64,000 bases of DNA, taken from Symbiodinium sp. CCMP2592 (Eukaryota > Sar > Dinophyceae > Suessiales > Symbiodiniaceae). The notes beneath the pieces are model-generated. The model saw only the letters and a program-made list of their open reading frames with translations. It had not been told where the DNA came from and searched no databases. The stretch is taken from assembly GCA_905221615.1 (NCBI GenBank), contig CAJNDT010006133.1, positions 319,770-383,769 of the forward strand. Direction: 5' to 3'. Below are positions 52,701 to 59,683 of the stretch, one piece after another. Both the position numbers and the translations under genes were made by a program. Every line of letters starts with the position of its first letter. Position 1 is the first letter of the stretch.

Positions 52701-53773
52701 TGCAGCACAGGGCTTGTCAAGCGTTTGTACGTTGCTTCCTCGGCCTGCACATGTCAAAAGTTGGATTCCTCGAGACTGGTAAATCTTGCCACCGTATGTC
52801 GGGGCTAGTCGTAAGTCACTCCTAATGTATGCACCCTGCCCCAGAGTAAGCGGTCGAGGTACGGCTATACTGTATCGGCCACATCCAGAGTGGCCTCTCG
52901 GCTCTTTTGATCGCGGTTTCGGGCCTTTGTTGGACTTCCGTACTTCGGACGGACAGGCTAATGAGGCGCATCAGCAAACTCCGAAGAAATGTCACACGGC
53001 TCAAACTAGGCTCAAACCACCACTCCCGTTTGGTAGGTACACAATTGACTTGAGGCTGGATGTTGATAGTGTTGGACAACAACAGTCGGGTGATTATATG
53101 ATGCTCCTGCTTATGAGGGCTGCGGCGGCGATGAGGCTAACGATGAGGATGATGATGGTGACATTTCTGATTCAGGGTCTAGGGTTTGGTGCACACTGTC
53201 AATATGTCGAGCCTGCGATATGGCGGTGAACCCAAACCGAAGCCCTTAACTGAGCCATGAGCCGTGAGACCTATGCCTGAATCCATGCTGCTCTGAGCGA
53301 ATGTGCGAGTCGAAACTGAACCATGAACTCAACATGTGCATGCAGCAGCACTTCATCACAAAGCAGGCTCCGCCAAGAAGTTCCCCAAACCCTAACCCCT
53401 CATAAACCCTACCTAAACCTTACTGAGCCTTGAATCACCCTCTGCCCCGAACCCGTCTAACTCCCGGAACCCCACCTTTCAAGCCTACATTGGACGATCA
53501 CAGCCTGCTTGTTCTGTAGTATGGAATCCTATATTGAGGTTTACAATACAAGAACCTTAAGGTATATCCGAGAATATGACACCTTGACCCGATGGACCGC
53601 AGATCTTGAACCCTCCTGTCAACCCGGAAATCCCCGGTGTGCTCAACCCTAAACCCTAGATCCTAAACCTACTCGGTCAGACGATGCTGTTCATTCCGGC
53701 GGACGACTTCATGGCACAGTTTGCAGCGCTTCCTGAGATTCTATCCATCATGAGACACAACTTTTCTATCTGA
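34151..53773 (+). CDS. Channel 2: voltage-gated-type K+ channel with CNBD (gene span)
   Basis: About 18 exons of 12-102 nt over 19.6 kb encode, in order: S1 end (weak), S2, S2-S3 loop, S3, S4, S4-S5 linker, pore helix and filter TVGYGD, S6, C-linker, CNBD and stop. S5 and the pore turret were not found (38580-42325). The filter GYGD indicates K+ selectivity. The six-TM plus C-linker plus CNBD plan is that of KCNH/HCN/plant Shaker-type channels, which conduct K+ across membranes under voltage control, sometimes modulated by cyclic nucleotides. Almost every join preserves frame, many using GC donors. It is paralogous to channel 1. High confidence for family, moderate for exact ends. Confidence 0.85.
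34359..34436 (+). CDS. Channel 2 exon: S2
   Basis: After AACTTCAG it reads VLELLIDLCFVFDIILTFRT then SYSTS. This is the classic S2 signature of EAG/CNG/plant K+ channels (xDxxFxxDIxLxFRTxY), carrying the acidic residues that pair with S4. GC donor TCGG|GCGGAT. Confidence 0.9.
34932..34969 (+). CDS. Channel 2 exon: S2-S3 loop (38 nt)
   Basis: After GTGCCAAG it reads GDDEGEEVFQWHK and ends at a GC donor (AAG|GCGCCA). It exactly bridges the phase between the S2 and S3 exons; this acidic loop is variable in the family. Confidence 0.65.
35148..35262. repeat. Palindromic element family E, copy 7
   Basis: GGCCTTAATATGGAAATGAT start, ATGAAGGCCCTTGTA end; in a channel 2 intron. Confidence 0.7.
35472..35580. 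repeat. Palindromic element family C, copy 2
   Basis: Reverse orientation, very similar to copy 1, 50 bp upstream of the S3 exon acceptor of channel 2. Confidence 0.85.
35630..35688 (+). CDS. Channel 2 exon: S3
   Basis: After CCTTGCAG it reads VMVHYLRTWFFVDFVTAVP, matching the family S3 pattern HYLRTWFxxDxxxxxP. GC donor CCGAT|GCCTGG. Confidence 0.9.
36261..36304 (+). CDS. Channel 2 exon: S3-S4 linker
   Basis: After TTGTGCAG the first base completes ATG, then GVGLLGTSSKKLKL, before a GC donor (CTAA|GCCCTC). Basic residues leading into S4 are as expected. Confidence 0.6.
36518..36949 (+). CDS. Channel 2 candidate microexons in S4 (36518-36543 and 36938-36949)
   Basis: 36518-36543 reads GQLGLRRK and 36938-36949 reads GILR before GTAAG. 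Together with the next exon they give LRRKGILRVLKVLKLLRAIK, with basic residues every third position as in S4. The intron between them has GGC at both junctions, so its ends are ambiguous and would be GG-AG, or GC with the extra G after AG in the intron. Speculative but phase-consistent. Confidence 0.35.
37224..37258 (+). CDS. Channel 2 exon: S4 voltage sensor
   Basis: After TTGTCGCAG it reads VLKVLKLLRAI then the first two bases of Lys, before GT (AAA|GTTTTT). K, K, R, K at every third residue identify S4. Only 35 nt. Confidence 0.8.
37536..37635. repeat. Palindromic element family A, copy 9
   Basis: Near-consensus copy in a channel 2 intron; ACT at both flanks. Confidence 0.8.
38275..38374. 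repeat. Palindromic element family A, copy 10
   Basis: Full-length copy in a channel 2 intron, about 640 bp after copy 9 in the same orientation. Confidence 0.75.
38534..38579 (+). CDS. Channel 2 exon: S4-S5 linker
   Basis: After TCTTCCAG the first base completes Lys, then GTELGSRLEDIILLP. RLEDxxLLP is the typical S4-S5 linker motif. The end is uncertain: a GC donor after CCTG (38579), or after CTTGAG further on. Confidence 0.6.
40028..40064. repeat. (GA)n microsatellite
   Basis: Uninterrupted GA run. Confidence 0.95.
40449..40549. repeat. Palindromic element family B, copy 4
   Basis: Near-complete; ATAT at both flanks suggests a target duplication. In a channel 2 intron. Confidence 0.8.
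42326..42397 (+). CDS. Channel 2 exon: pore helix and selectivity filter
   Basis: After GCCACAG it reads SRYITTLYWAMTTVTTVGYG then DIT. TVGYGD is the K+ selectivity filter. The preceding YWAMTTVT is the pore helix of plant/EAG-like channels. GC donor CACGCC|GCAGGA joins P-QDDEERVF. Confidence 0.95.
42814..42854. repeat. Family A fragment
   Basis: Only the right 40 bp remain (CCCCAAAATGAGGTACCCC to GGAAACTCCC). Confidence 0.65.
43086..43147 (+). CDS. Channel 2 exon: S6, first part
   Basis: After TATCCCCAG it reads QDDEERVFTMFAMIIGGAFY, matching the family motif (N/D)xxERxFxxxxMxxGxxxY. GC donor TACG|GCCACT. Confidence 0.9.
43837..43880 (+). CDS. Channel 2 exon: S6, second part
   Basis: After ACACGAG it reads YVIGNISVILASRD, completing GGAFYGYVIGNISVIL, the S6 gate region. 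GC donor GGGAT|GCAGGG. Confidence 0.9.
44695..44793. repeat. Palindromic element family E, copy 8
   Basis: TAGTTACCAATACTATTTGG ... TTTTTGAGGCCCTGTA. Confidence 0.7.
45165..45204 (+). CDS. Channel 2 exon: C-linker A helix
   Basis: After CCCAGAG it reads GISYEMRVQMRIY plus one base, with a strong GTGAG donor. It bridges S6 (phase 0) to the next exon, giving ...MRIYGFPNPLKHRV, the usual YxxxMxxVxxYM..FPxxL C-linker pattern. Confidence 0.65.
45637..45698 (+). CDS. Channel 2 exon: C-linker B-C helices
   Basis: After ACTGAG it reads FPNPLKHRVWAYYKTLVTNK, with GC donor AAG|GCTGGG. The family pattern is (L/F)PxxLxxRVxxYY. Confidence 0.85.
46535..46594 (+). CDS. Channel 2 exon: C-linker end
   Basis: After CTCGCAG it reads AALEDSTIFNDLSPELRQDV, phase 0/0, with GC donor GTG|GCCTCC. 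It is paralogous to 1-43. Confidence 0.9.
46681..46714. repeat. (GA)n microsatellite
   Basis: GA run just before the minisatellite at 46722. Confidence 0.95.
46722..47060. repeat. Minisatellite, period about 65 bp, five copies
   Basis: Units GGTTTACTTATGGTTTAGGG ... CCCAAACACGAGATGCCAGGCTAA; copies 2 and 3 almost identical, the last two diverged. In the channel 2 intron after exon 46535-46594. Confidence 0.9.
47098..47203. repeat. Palindromic element family C, copy 3
   Basis: Reverse orientation; in the channel 2 intron between C-linker and CNBD, following a minisatellite. Confidence 0.85.
47310..47428. repeat. Palindromic element family H, copy 3
   Basis: Middle inverted relative to copy 2; AGGGACCCTTAGGGGTGTAG ... 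CACCCCTAAACGTCCCT. Confidence 0.8.
47496..47622. repeat. Palindromic element family J, copy 2
   Basis: Ends AAAAGGAGGGACCCTTAAG / AAGGGTCCCTCCTTTTACC; middle of TATATAATGGGTATATAGTA type. Confidence 0.75.
47897..47998 (+). CDS. Channel 2 exon: CNBD N-terminal helix and first strand
   Basis: After GCCCAG it reads ARYMVPPDLLNHLLFQNIPS then SVIVRLVPIIQQTL. LFxxIPxxVxxRLVPxxQ matches the start of CNBDs. The end is set by alignment to channel 1 exon 1630-1680; the following base pair is GG, so this donor is non-canonical or the true end is a few bases on. Confidence 0.8.
48101..48202. repeat. Palindromic element family E, copy 9
   Basis: GGGGCTTCAATAATTACCTA ... GATTAAGGCCCCTA; in a channel 2 intron. 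Confidence 0.75.
48310..48411. repeat. Palindromic element family G, copy 3 (reverse)
   Basis: Ends CGGTTGATGATATAAATCCTG / CAGGATTTATACCATCAGCCG. Confidence 0.8.
48923..48991 (+). CDS. Channel 2 exon: CNBD beta-roll
   Basis: It reads ITAQPNERITSRGEIGSGMF then VVL, with GC donor CTG|GCACCT. PNExIxxxGExGxxMFVVL is the CNBD beta2-beta3 hairpin. The 69-nt length equals the paralogous channel 1 exon. A start at 48935 (CCCAG|CCA) is the alternative. Confidence 0.8.
50323..50369 (+). CDS. Channel 2 exon: CNBD loop
   Basis: After CCTTAAG it reads DGIALMDQSDPEVPN plus two bases, with GT donor AACAG|GTGCC. It corresponds to GGAVFEK in channel 1 exon 3479-3577 and its phase fits the next exon. Confidence 0.6.
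50881..50980. repeat. Palindromic element family E, copy 10
   Basis: CTTGATAATTACCTATACTA ... AATTATCAAGGCCCCTA. Confidence 0.75.
51082..51183. repeat. Palindromic element family F, copy 3
   Basis: GATTAAGCAACCTTGGGCTT ... TTCTTAATCAGGTTCCTACA; about 85 bp before family E copy 11. Confidence 0.75.
51268..51373. repeat. Palindromic element family E, copy 11 (reverse)
   Basis: TATAGGGGCCAAAATAATTT ... AAGGCCCCTACATTA. Confidence 0.75.
51991..52073 (+). CDS. Channel 2 exon: phosphate-binding cassette
   Basis: After TTCTGCAG it reads HSKAPEVLRAGDSFGEEILL then GSEKESL, with GC donor CTCG|GCCAAA. GDSFGEEILL is the cassette that contacts cyclic nucleotide in CNBDs (GxxFGExxLL). Whether it binds ligand cannot be judged from sequence. 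Confidence 0.85.
52310..52506. repeat. TATATG/TATG microsatellite tract
   Basis: Composite TATATG and (TATG)n run in a channel 2 intron. Confidence 0.95.
52652..52671 (+). CDS. Channel 2 candidate microexon (20 nt)
   Basis: After CAAGCAG it reads (G)RTHCET before GTGTAG. Phases fit on both sides, and the joined length is within one residue of channel 1 (VLSRHVPL before AML). Very short, so chance is possible. Confidence 0.35.
53681..53773 (+). CDS. Channel 2 terminal exon with stop
   Basis: After TCGGTCAG it reads TMLFIPADDFMAQFAALPEI then LSIMRHNFSI-stop (TGA 53771). This is the last strand and C-helix of the CNBD; the stop sits at the same place as in channel 1. Confidence 0.85.
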   Translation, partial: TMLFIPADDFMAQFAALPEILSIMRHNFSI

Positions 53774-53971
53774 GCTCGGGTTGTCTTTTTACGGGACCTG
53801 TGGCTGTAGGATTGAGTGGAAATCTAAGGCTTTAAGGGTTCATGGTTCTGGGGTTTAGGGCCGTAGAGTCGCTTATAGACTGACTAAGTGTGAGCCTCTA
53901 TCTTGACAGAGTTGCTTCAGGCCAGTTGCAAATCGTCGCAACACTTCGGCCTCGACAAATGAGGGTGTAAT

Positions 53972-54073
53972 ATAGGGACCTAAATAAATACCAATACTCT
54001 TTTGAGGGCTCCTTACTATACTTATAGTAATTGTAATGGGCCCCAAGACCCAATTCTAATTGTTAAGGCCCCT
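53972..54073. repeat. Palindromic element family E, copy 12
   Basis: TATAGGGACCTAAATAAATA ... TTGTTAAGGCCCCTA, next to a TTTAAAGG-type repeat and copy 11 of family A. Confidence 0.75.
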
Positions 54074-54277
54074 AAATATAGAACCCTACTATAGATCCCG
54101 TATAGACCCCTTTAAAGGAACCCCTCTTATGATTATTCAGGCCCCTATAGTATGTAGGGTGCTGAGATGGGGATCTCCGTGGTTTGAAGACTTGGGGCTT
54201 TCCATGTACTGGGCTGTGGCGTACCATACTTTAATTGTCTCTTTTCTTAGAGGAACCTTTATGACATGAAAGTATAT

Positions 54278-54379
54278 GCGGGTTTCTGAAAATTAGGGGT
54301 ACCTCATTTGGGGGTCCTTATAATAAGGATCCTATTATTTAGGGTATTGTATTAGGGTCCCCTATTTTCGGAAACTCCC
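54278..54379. repeat. Palindromic element family A, copy 11
   Basis: Full-length copy shortly after the channel 2 stop; ATA(T) at both flanks. Confidence 0.8.
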
Positions 54380-54591
54380 ATAGACTTTCTTCGCCCTGGT
54401 TACTTAAAGGCCCAGCTTAAGGATTCCTGGAGGATAAATTGGTTTAGGGTTGATTTAGAGCTGTTAGAAATCGAAGCCTTATGGATTTCGGTCCTTCCAT
54501 GCAGGGTTGGCTTGAAGGAGTTGCGGAAAGCGTGGGAACCTAGAGTATAATATCGAAGTACCGGCTGCTACGCAAACACTTTTACACACAA

Positions 54592-54618
54592 GCACAGACA
54601 CACACACACACACACACA
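54592..54618. repeat. (CA)n microsatellite
   Basis: CA run 24 bp upstream of the exon candidate 54643. Confidence 0.95.
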
Positions 54619-54642
54619 AAATGTACTATCGGGCCTTCACAG

Positions 54643-54760
54643 TACACCTGTGAAGAAAGATGATGCCCGAGCTCAGACGACAGATCCCGCCGCGTGTGTA
54701 ACTAGCACAAGCGGGCAAGATCCGGAAGCGCTTCTGTTGCAGATTCCTGCCTCTCGATGA
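54643..54760 (+). CDS. Possible exon, unknown product
   Basis: After a CA repeat and GCCTTCACAG it reads TPVKKDDARAQTTDPAACVT then STSGQDPEALLLQIPASR-stop. It looks like a terminal exon, but a GC donor (GAA|GCGCTT) would make it internal. Not recognised. Confidence 0.4.
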
Positions 54761-55243
54761 ACCCTGTCTCTTTGATCATGATACTTAGGCCTATACCGCA
54801 AGACCCTTACTTAGTCAGAACTTGCAAAGCCCAAAACCGCGAAAACCTATTTTCGAAACTTAAATTGTACATCCGCACCCTTCGGTCCTAAATGCTACCA
54901 TTTGCGGTGTTGGTCTAAAGGGCTGTAGGGTTTTGGGGTTGCGGGCTGTAGGACTGAAACTGAAGTCTTAGAGTTTCGGATTTTGGTGTTTTGTTGGGTG
55001 GTTCTTGCCCCTTGAACCCACATCTACTTCCTCTGTAGGGTATAGCTTGGGTGCTTTACTTCTTGAGCCCTCAACTGAACCCGTAAAGGTTTACAGGTCA
55101 GTTTGGGGCTTTACATCTAGAATCTTGAAGCCGCAACTTGATAGATCCCTTCTGGAACCCTTTCAGAAACATAGAAGCATTAGATTTACAGAGTGACTTA
55201 TAGAGGCATTACATAACCCTTAGAAGCCCTCTGTCGTCCAAAG

Positions 55244-55420
55244 ATGGGGAACTGCCTTGTATGCATTTGCACTTGTAGTCCTGAGGTCGCAGGGCCAGAA
55301 TGCAACGCTTGTTTCGTTTCCCAGCCCTACGATCAGCATTCTTTCCGAATGGCGCTCAGCATTTACTGCAACCTAAGCCCGAAATACGAAGCTTGTCACT
55401 CCACAGGTTTGTTGTTTTAG
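55244..55420 (+). CDS. Small Cys-rich open frame beginning MGNC, unknown product
   Basis: The ATG at 55244 opens 58 codons: MGNCLVCICTCSPEVAGPEC, then NACFVSQPYDQHSFRMALSI, to TAG. MGNC is a typical N-myristoylation/palmitoylation start, suggesting membrane tethering (inference). Many Cys. The frame either stops at TAG 55418, splices at CCACAG|GTTTG (55407), or is interrupted: the same frame is open again for 95 codons to 55708. Frame +2 after TTTTAG (55421) reads DELHPLEEFNTMLHIFP. Confidence 0.45.
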   Translation: MGNCLVCICTCSPEVAGPECNACFVSQPYDQHSFRMALSIYCNLSPKYEACHSTGLLF

Positions 55421-56478
55421 GTGACGAGCTTCACCCTCTTGAAGAGTTCAACACGATGCTACACATATTTCCCGGCACTTAGGCAAGGGACCTGCTACAG
55501 GTTCAGGATACCTTCCTTGCATCCAGCCACCTATCACACTATCTATCGACACAGACGACCGAAGCATGTCAGACAGCTCCTTTCTCCTAGTACTGTTGTT
55601 TCGACACCGAACATTCGTATCACTAGTATCGCTGCATTCGTACCAGAGTGCTGCTTGCGTCAGCACGCATCGGAGTTGTGGGATACTCCAGTTCCCCTTC
55701 GTCATTGATTGTTTTCCGGTTAGGCTCACTAGTCGCGAAGTAGCTCAAGCAGCACGAACCCTAGATAGGACCGCAATCCAGAATCTAGAAGTACACCCAA
55801 GAAAAAGCATAGTATGAGGTGATAACAGAATATAGAAACAGCCGTCCGTCTCAAAGAAGTATAAAATTACCGGTGACTAATCTTCGCACCAGCTTCATTC
55901 CTGGTCCTAGTATAGTTTTTGCTATTATTACTATTACTGCAGCAGCAATGTTGATAAACCTATGCCTGAAAGTCTCCTGCTGCTCCTCGACTGCCCCAAC
56001 TGCCTTCTATCATAGCTCTCACTACCCACAGCCAGGGACCGTAAGGGCTCCGTAAGCGCAAGGACCCTAAATCACTTGAAACGCTAAGCCTGAAACCTAA
56101 CACAACACCTCTAGCGCCGAAAGGCAGAGTGTAGGGGTCTTTATTAGTTCTGTATTCTATCTATAGCAACTTATCGCCCAACCGCCTATTCTAATTGTTA
56201 TATAGGGATCCGCTTTTAAAGTCCTTGCTCTCCCGTTTTGTGTTGCCTTCTGATGGTCCCGGCTCAGCACTTTATCGACCCTAAAAGGGTCATTTGAATA
56301 CCAGCTGTGAGGGTGCCTTTGTTGGGACCTGAATTGGAAAAATAGTTGTCCCTAAGCCTTAAGCGCTTGTAATGGTGCCGTCATAAATTACATGCTGTTC
56401 AATCCCTATAGAACCTGTGTAAAGCTTTGCAGAACCCGATCAAACAGTAAACAAAAAGTTTGAGGTATTGCTCACAAG

Positions 56479-56715
56479 ATGCCAGGCACCCTATGCAGCC
56501 ACGACACACTGCTTGCAGATTGCATGGGCTGTGACAATGGAAGACTTACTCGCACCATTGCTTTGGGTCTTGGCGTGAAGGCCTTGAGGAAGGCATATGG
56601 GGTTCTAGAAAACAAAACGTCACAGCCGGCGGGCGGCCGTTGCCGCTCAAGGTCTCTCGGCACTGCTGCCATGCGCACCCTCAACACCTATTCAATTGAC
56701 CATGAGACTTGGTAG
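56479..56715 (+). CDS. Possible small open frame, unknown product
   Basis: ATG-initiated, 78 codons: MPGTLCSHDTLLADCMGCDN, then GRLTRTIALGLGVKALRKAY, to TAG. Protein-like composition but no motif; the minus frame is also open. Weak. Confidence 0.25.
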   Translation: MPGTLCSHDTLLADCMGCDNGRLTRTIALGLGVKALRKAYGVLENKTSQPAGGRCRSRSLGTAAMRTLNTYSIDHETW

Positions 56716-57648
56716 CTACGAGGGTTTAAGGGAGCCCCTTATGAAATTGTTCAGGCTGCGATGTTACGGCTCTAGGTACTGCTCTACTTCCGAACTCCCC
56801 AAAAACTTTCAGACTTTAGGGTGTTTGGGGCCTATAGGGTTTAGGTTTAGGGCTTTCCCTGGAGTGGGGTTTAGGGCTTGGGGTCTACAGCCCTCAGCTT
56901 GTGGCTTCGGATGCGAAGTTTGTGCGATTTAGGCCTGGCTCTCCTGAGGTCGGTGTTGGATGTGTGGGGTTTAGGGGTTTAGGGTTTGGGGGGTCGGGTT
57001 ATCGAATCTTTGGGGCGTCGAGTCTTGCCGGCTCTACGCATCAGAACGGGATGCTGGGGCATGCGTAGTCTTTTTTACAGTTTTCGGAAGTGTGTAGGCT
57101 TTGTGCGTGCTTAGCGATGTAAGGCTTTGGAGCCTTGGGGCTTGGGTTCGGTTTAGGGTTTAGGGCCTCGGTTTAAGGGTCTAGGGTTTAGGGCCTTAGC
57201 ATTCAAGGCTGCGGCTAGGGACTCGGCTACAGCCAACGTCATACTCAATGCTACCTAGCGTTGTTGCTACTGTCATGAGATCTTCTCATAATTCAGCAAT
57301 TGCCCATGCAGTCTTAAACCTTCCACGCCAAAGCCCCGAACTCCTGGACCTGTAGCCACCCTGGAATCTTACATGGGTGCTAGGCTCAAAACCCTCTGAA
57401 CCCTGAACCCTAAACCCTAAACCAAACCCAACGGCATAGAGTGGGGTGCATGTACCACGCAGCAGTGCTTTCGAAGCACCTCGAGACTCTCCTAACCGTC
57501 GCCCAACAGTGCAGAAAAAAAAGAGGCATCTGCTCTACAACTTCTTTGGTCTCCTTAGGAAGTGTTTTGTATTTATTTTTGTGCATACAAAACCCAAGAG
57601 AATATTGAAAATAGTCTTGTTATAATGGTTCTAAAGGGGGGTATAGCT

Positions 57649-57815
57649 TCAGTTCGATGGTAATCTCGGTGCCTTAATGTTAAGAAACGGCTTTGGGATA
57701 GTATACTACAGCTAAATTCTGGACCATAAGGGGATCCTATTAACAACCTCAGTTCGATGGTCATATCGGTGCCTTAATGTTAGAAAGCTGCTTTGGAGGA
57801 TATTGTATTATATGT
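57649..57815. repeat. Direct repeat pair of about 65 bp
   Basis: TCAGTTCGATGGTAATCTCG ... TGCCTTAATGTTA and a near copy 99 bp later (57748). Confidence 0.8.
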
Positions 57816-57873
57816 TCGGGGCTATGTAGGAATCCTATGATTCCGAGCCCTGGATTACTCCTAATCTCTGCAG

Positions 57874-57980
57874 GGTTTAGCCCTGACCACTGCGCCAGAA
57901 TTGTTTTCAACAAGGCTGCCAAGGAAGGGCTGGTTTTCCGCCGTTGTTCGTTCCTAAGTGGATGCTTGGGCGAAGAGTAA
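57874..57980 (+). CDS. Possible exon, unknown product
   Basis: After AATCTCTGCAG it reads FSPDHCARIVFNKAAKEGLV then FRRCSFLSGCLGEE-stop (TAA). Good acceptor and codon use; possibly terminal. Confidence 0.4.
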
Positions 57981-58101
57981 GCGCATGTTTCGGAGAGTTC
58001 GTGGAATGTCGTCTTGAGAGTCTGCCTGCTCTAAACTCACCAAACCCTCGGTTTCATTCACGCCCTGACCATGTCGTCGAATCGGCCCTGCATTGCTCGG
58101 T

Positions 58102-58105
<4 letters not shown>

Positions 58106-58149
<44 letters not shown>
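58106..58149. repeat. (CA)n microsatellite
   Basis: Uninterrupted CA run abutting the exon candidate 58153. Confidence 0.95.
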
Positions 58150-58151
<2 letters not shown>

Positions 58152-58152
58152 A

Positions 58153-58239
58153 GCCAGTAGCGATCATTCGCGGGAAAACCTCGAACTTAATGCGCTGAAG
58201 GCCCTGACGCTTGTACTCCCCTGTCGGCACTTGGCAGGC
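58153..58239 (+). CDS. Possible exon after a CA repeat, unknown product
   Basis: Directly after the CA repeat and CACGAAG it reads SSDHSRENLELNALKALTLV then LPCRHLA, before a GC donor (GCAG|GCTCGA). The helix-like composition supports coding. Confidence 0.35.
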
Positions 58240-58612
58240 TCGAGAACCTGGGCAGCCTGCGAGACGCGCGCAGAGCAAGGTTAAAAATTTGAGCTCCGAG
58301 TTGACAGTGTGTTTTTCGCCGTCGTGTTTTCGTCTACTGCTACTGTACAACAACGACGACAACCCCCAAATCCTGGTCCCTAGTCGAACCAGCTAGGCCT
58401 CTGTGATGCGTAGTTCTGTCTCTATGTTAACGACGGCGTTCTTGTCTTCCGTGCTGGCCTTCTTCTCATTCTTGTTGCTATAGTGACCATAGTGTTGCCT
58501 CGAGCTGTTTGACATTCCTATGCCTCGGCATAAGCGCACGGTTATTTTTGCCTTCGATTCCCTGTTGTAAAGCCAGGGCCGGAGGTGTGCGTACGGCTAG
58601 TGGAACTTGGTA

Positions 58613-58718
58613 CTATAGGGGCCTTAATAATTCGAATAGGGTTTTGGGGTATATTGTATTATCATATAATTCTAATAAGGAGCCCCAAAAACAGTATAGG
58701 TAATTTTTTAAGGCCCCT
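58613..58718. repeat. Palindromic element family E, copy 13 (reverse)
   Basis: TATAGGGGCCTTAATAATTC ... TTTTTTAAGGCCCCTCTAGTA. Confidence 0.75.
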
Positions 58719-58803
58719 CTAGTACGTAGGGTTAGTTAGAAGGGCTCTGCCTTGTTGTCCGGGCACGGGGAACGCTAAGCAGACTGCTTCATAAGCTGCA
58801 TCT

Positions 58804-58901
58804 GGGAGTTTCCGAAAATTAGGAGCACCTCATTTTGGTGTCCTTATACTAAGCATCCTACATTTAAACACTAATATAGTACCCTGTTTTCGGAAACTCC
58901 C
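58804..58901. repeat. Palindromic element family A, copy 12
   Basis: Both ends intact, interior partly rearranged. Confidence 0.75.
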
Positions 58902-59386
58902 GTCTCGCTCTAAAGCAGACAATCAAGCTGACATGATGATGCGTGCTGGTTTTACTGGAGGTCGAACCACAAACCTGTTGGTTTTCTGGTGGTATATGGG
59001 GATGCTACAGAAAGGGGCTTGTTGGTCAAACTAAGGTTTGCTTCATGATGTTTCTGTGATCTTATGATACCTGCAGAGGCAAATCGTGGGAATGCTCTTC
59101 AAACCTCAAGCCCATTGTCCGTAAATTCGATACCCGATCTATTTCGTTGTCCTTACATCGCAGACAAGCAGCCGGTAAGACATTGAAGTCTGTGCAACAT
59201 GGATTTGAAGATTTATTCCGTTTTTGTTTATCATATCCCCTTATAGTCCCCACACACCCTCACTTAAGGCCTGTGACTTTCTTGCTTTCAGCACAGCTAC
59301 GATTAAGACCCTGAAACACCTAAACCCTAAATACGCGAGTCTAAATCAAACGCCAAATGCCCCTAGACAACCCGAAACTCTAAGCC

Positions 59387-59683
59387 TCAAGCGAACATGA
59401 GCCCAAACTGCCGGACTCTGGAGTTGCGAAGGAAGGCCTGTAAATCTGCCACACTGAAATGCCTAAACTCTTCAAGCGAGGCAGAAACACAAATCCTAGC
59501 CCCCAGACCTCCCTTATACAACGACAAGAACCCCCGTAACTCTGAGACGGGGACGTCGCTGGCTTCGCTGTCCTGCTTTCTGTAAGAAGTATTGCTGCTG
59601 CCGGGACCTCGGGAAGGAGAAAGGAAAAAGAAGTCCCAAATTGGGGGATGTTTCAGGGGTGATTGGGGGCCTCTAAACACCAA
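59387..59683 (-). CDS. Possible minus-strand open frame, unknown product
   Basis: A 98-codon frame whose C-terminal part reads ARICVSASLEEFRHFSVADL and then QAFLRNSRVRQFGLMFA-stop. The plus strand also has an ATG frame here (59397-59585, MSPNCRTLELRRKACKSATL). One of the two, or neither, is real. Confidence 0.2.
   Translation of the reverse strand: MVFRGPQSPLKHPPIWDFFFLSPSRGPGSSNTSYRKQDSEASDVPVSELRGFLSLYKGGLGARICVSASLEEFRHFSVADLQAFLRNSRVRQFGLMFA

Noticed and set aside
52892-52958. Exon candidate WPLGSFDRGFGPLLDFRTSDG in channel 2
   Set aside because: Phase fits, but it would insert an unexplained segment into the CNBD. The 20-nt candidate at 52652 matches channel 1 length better.
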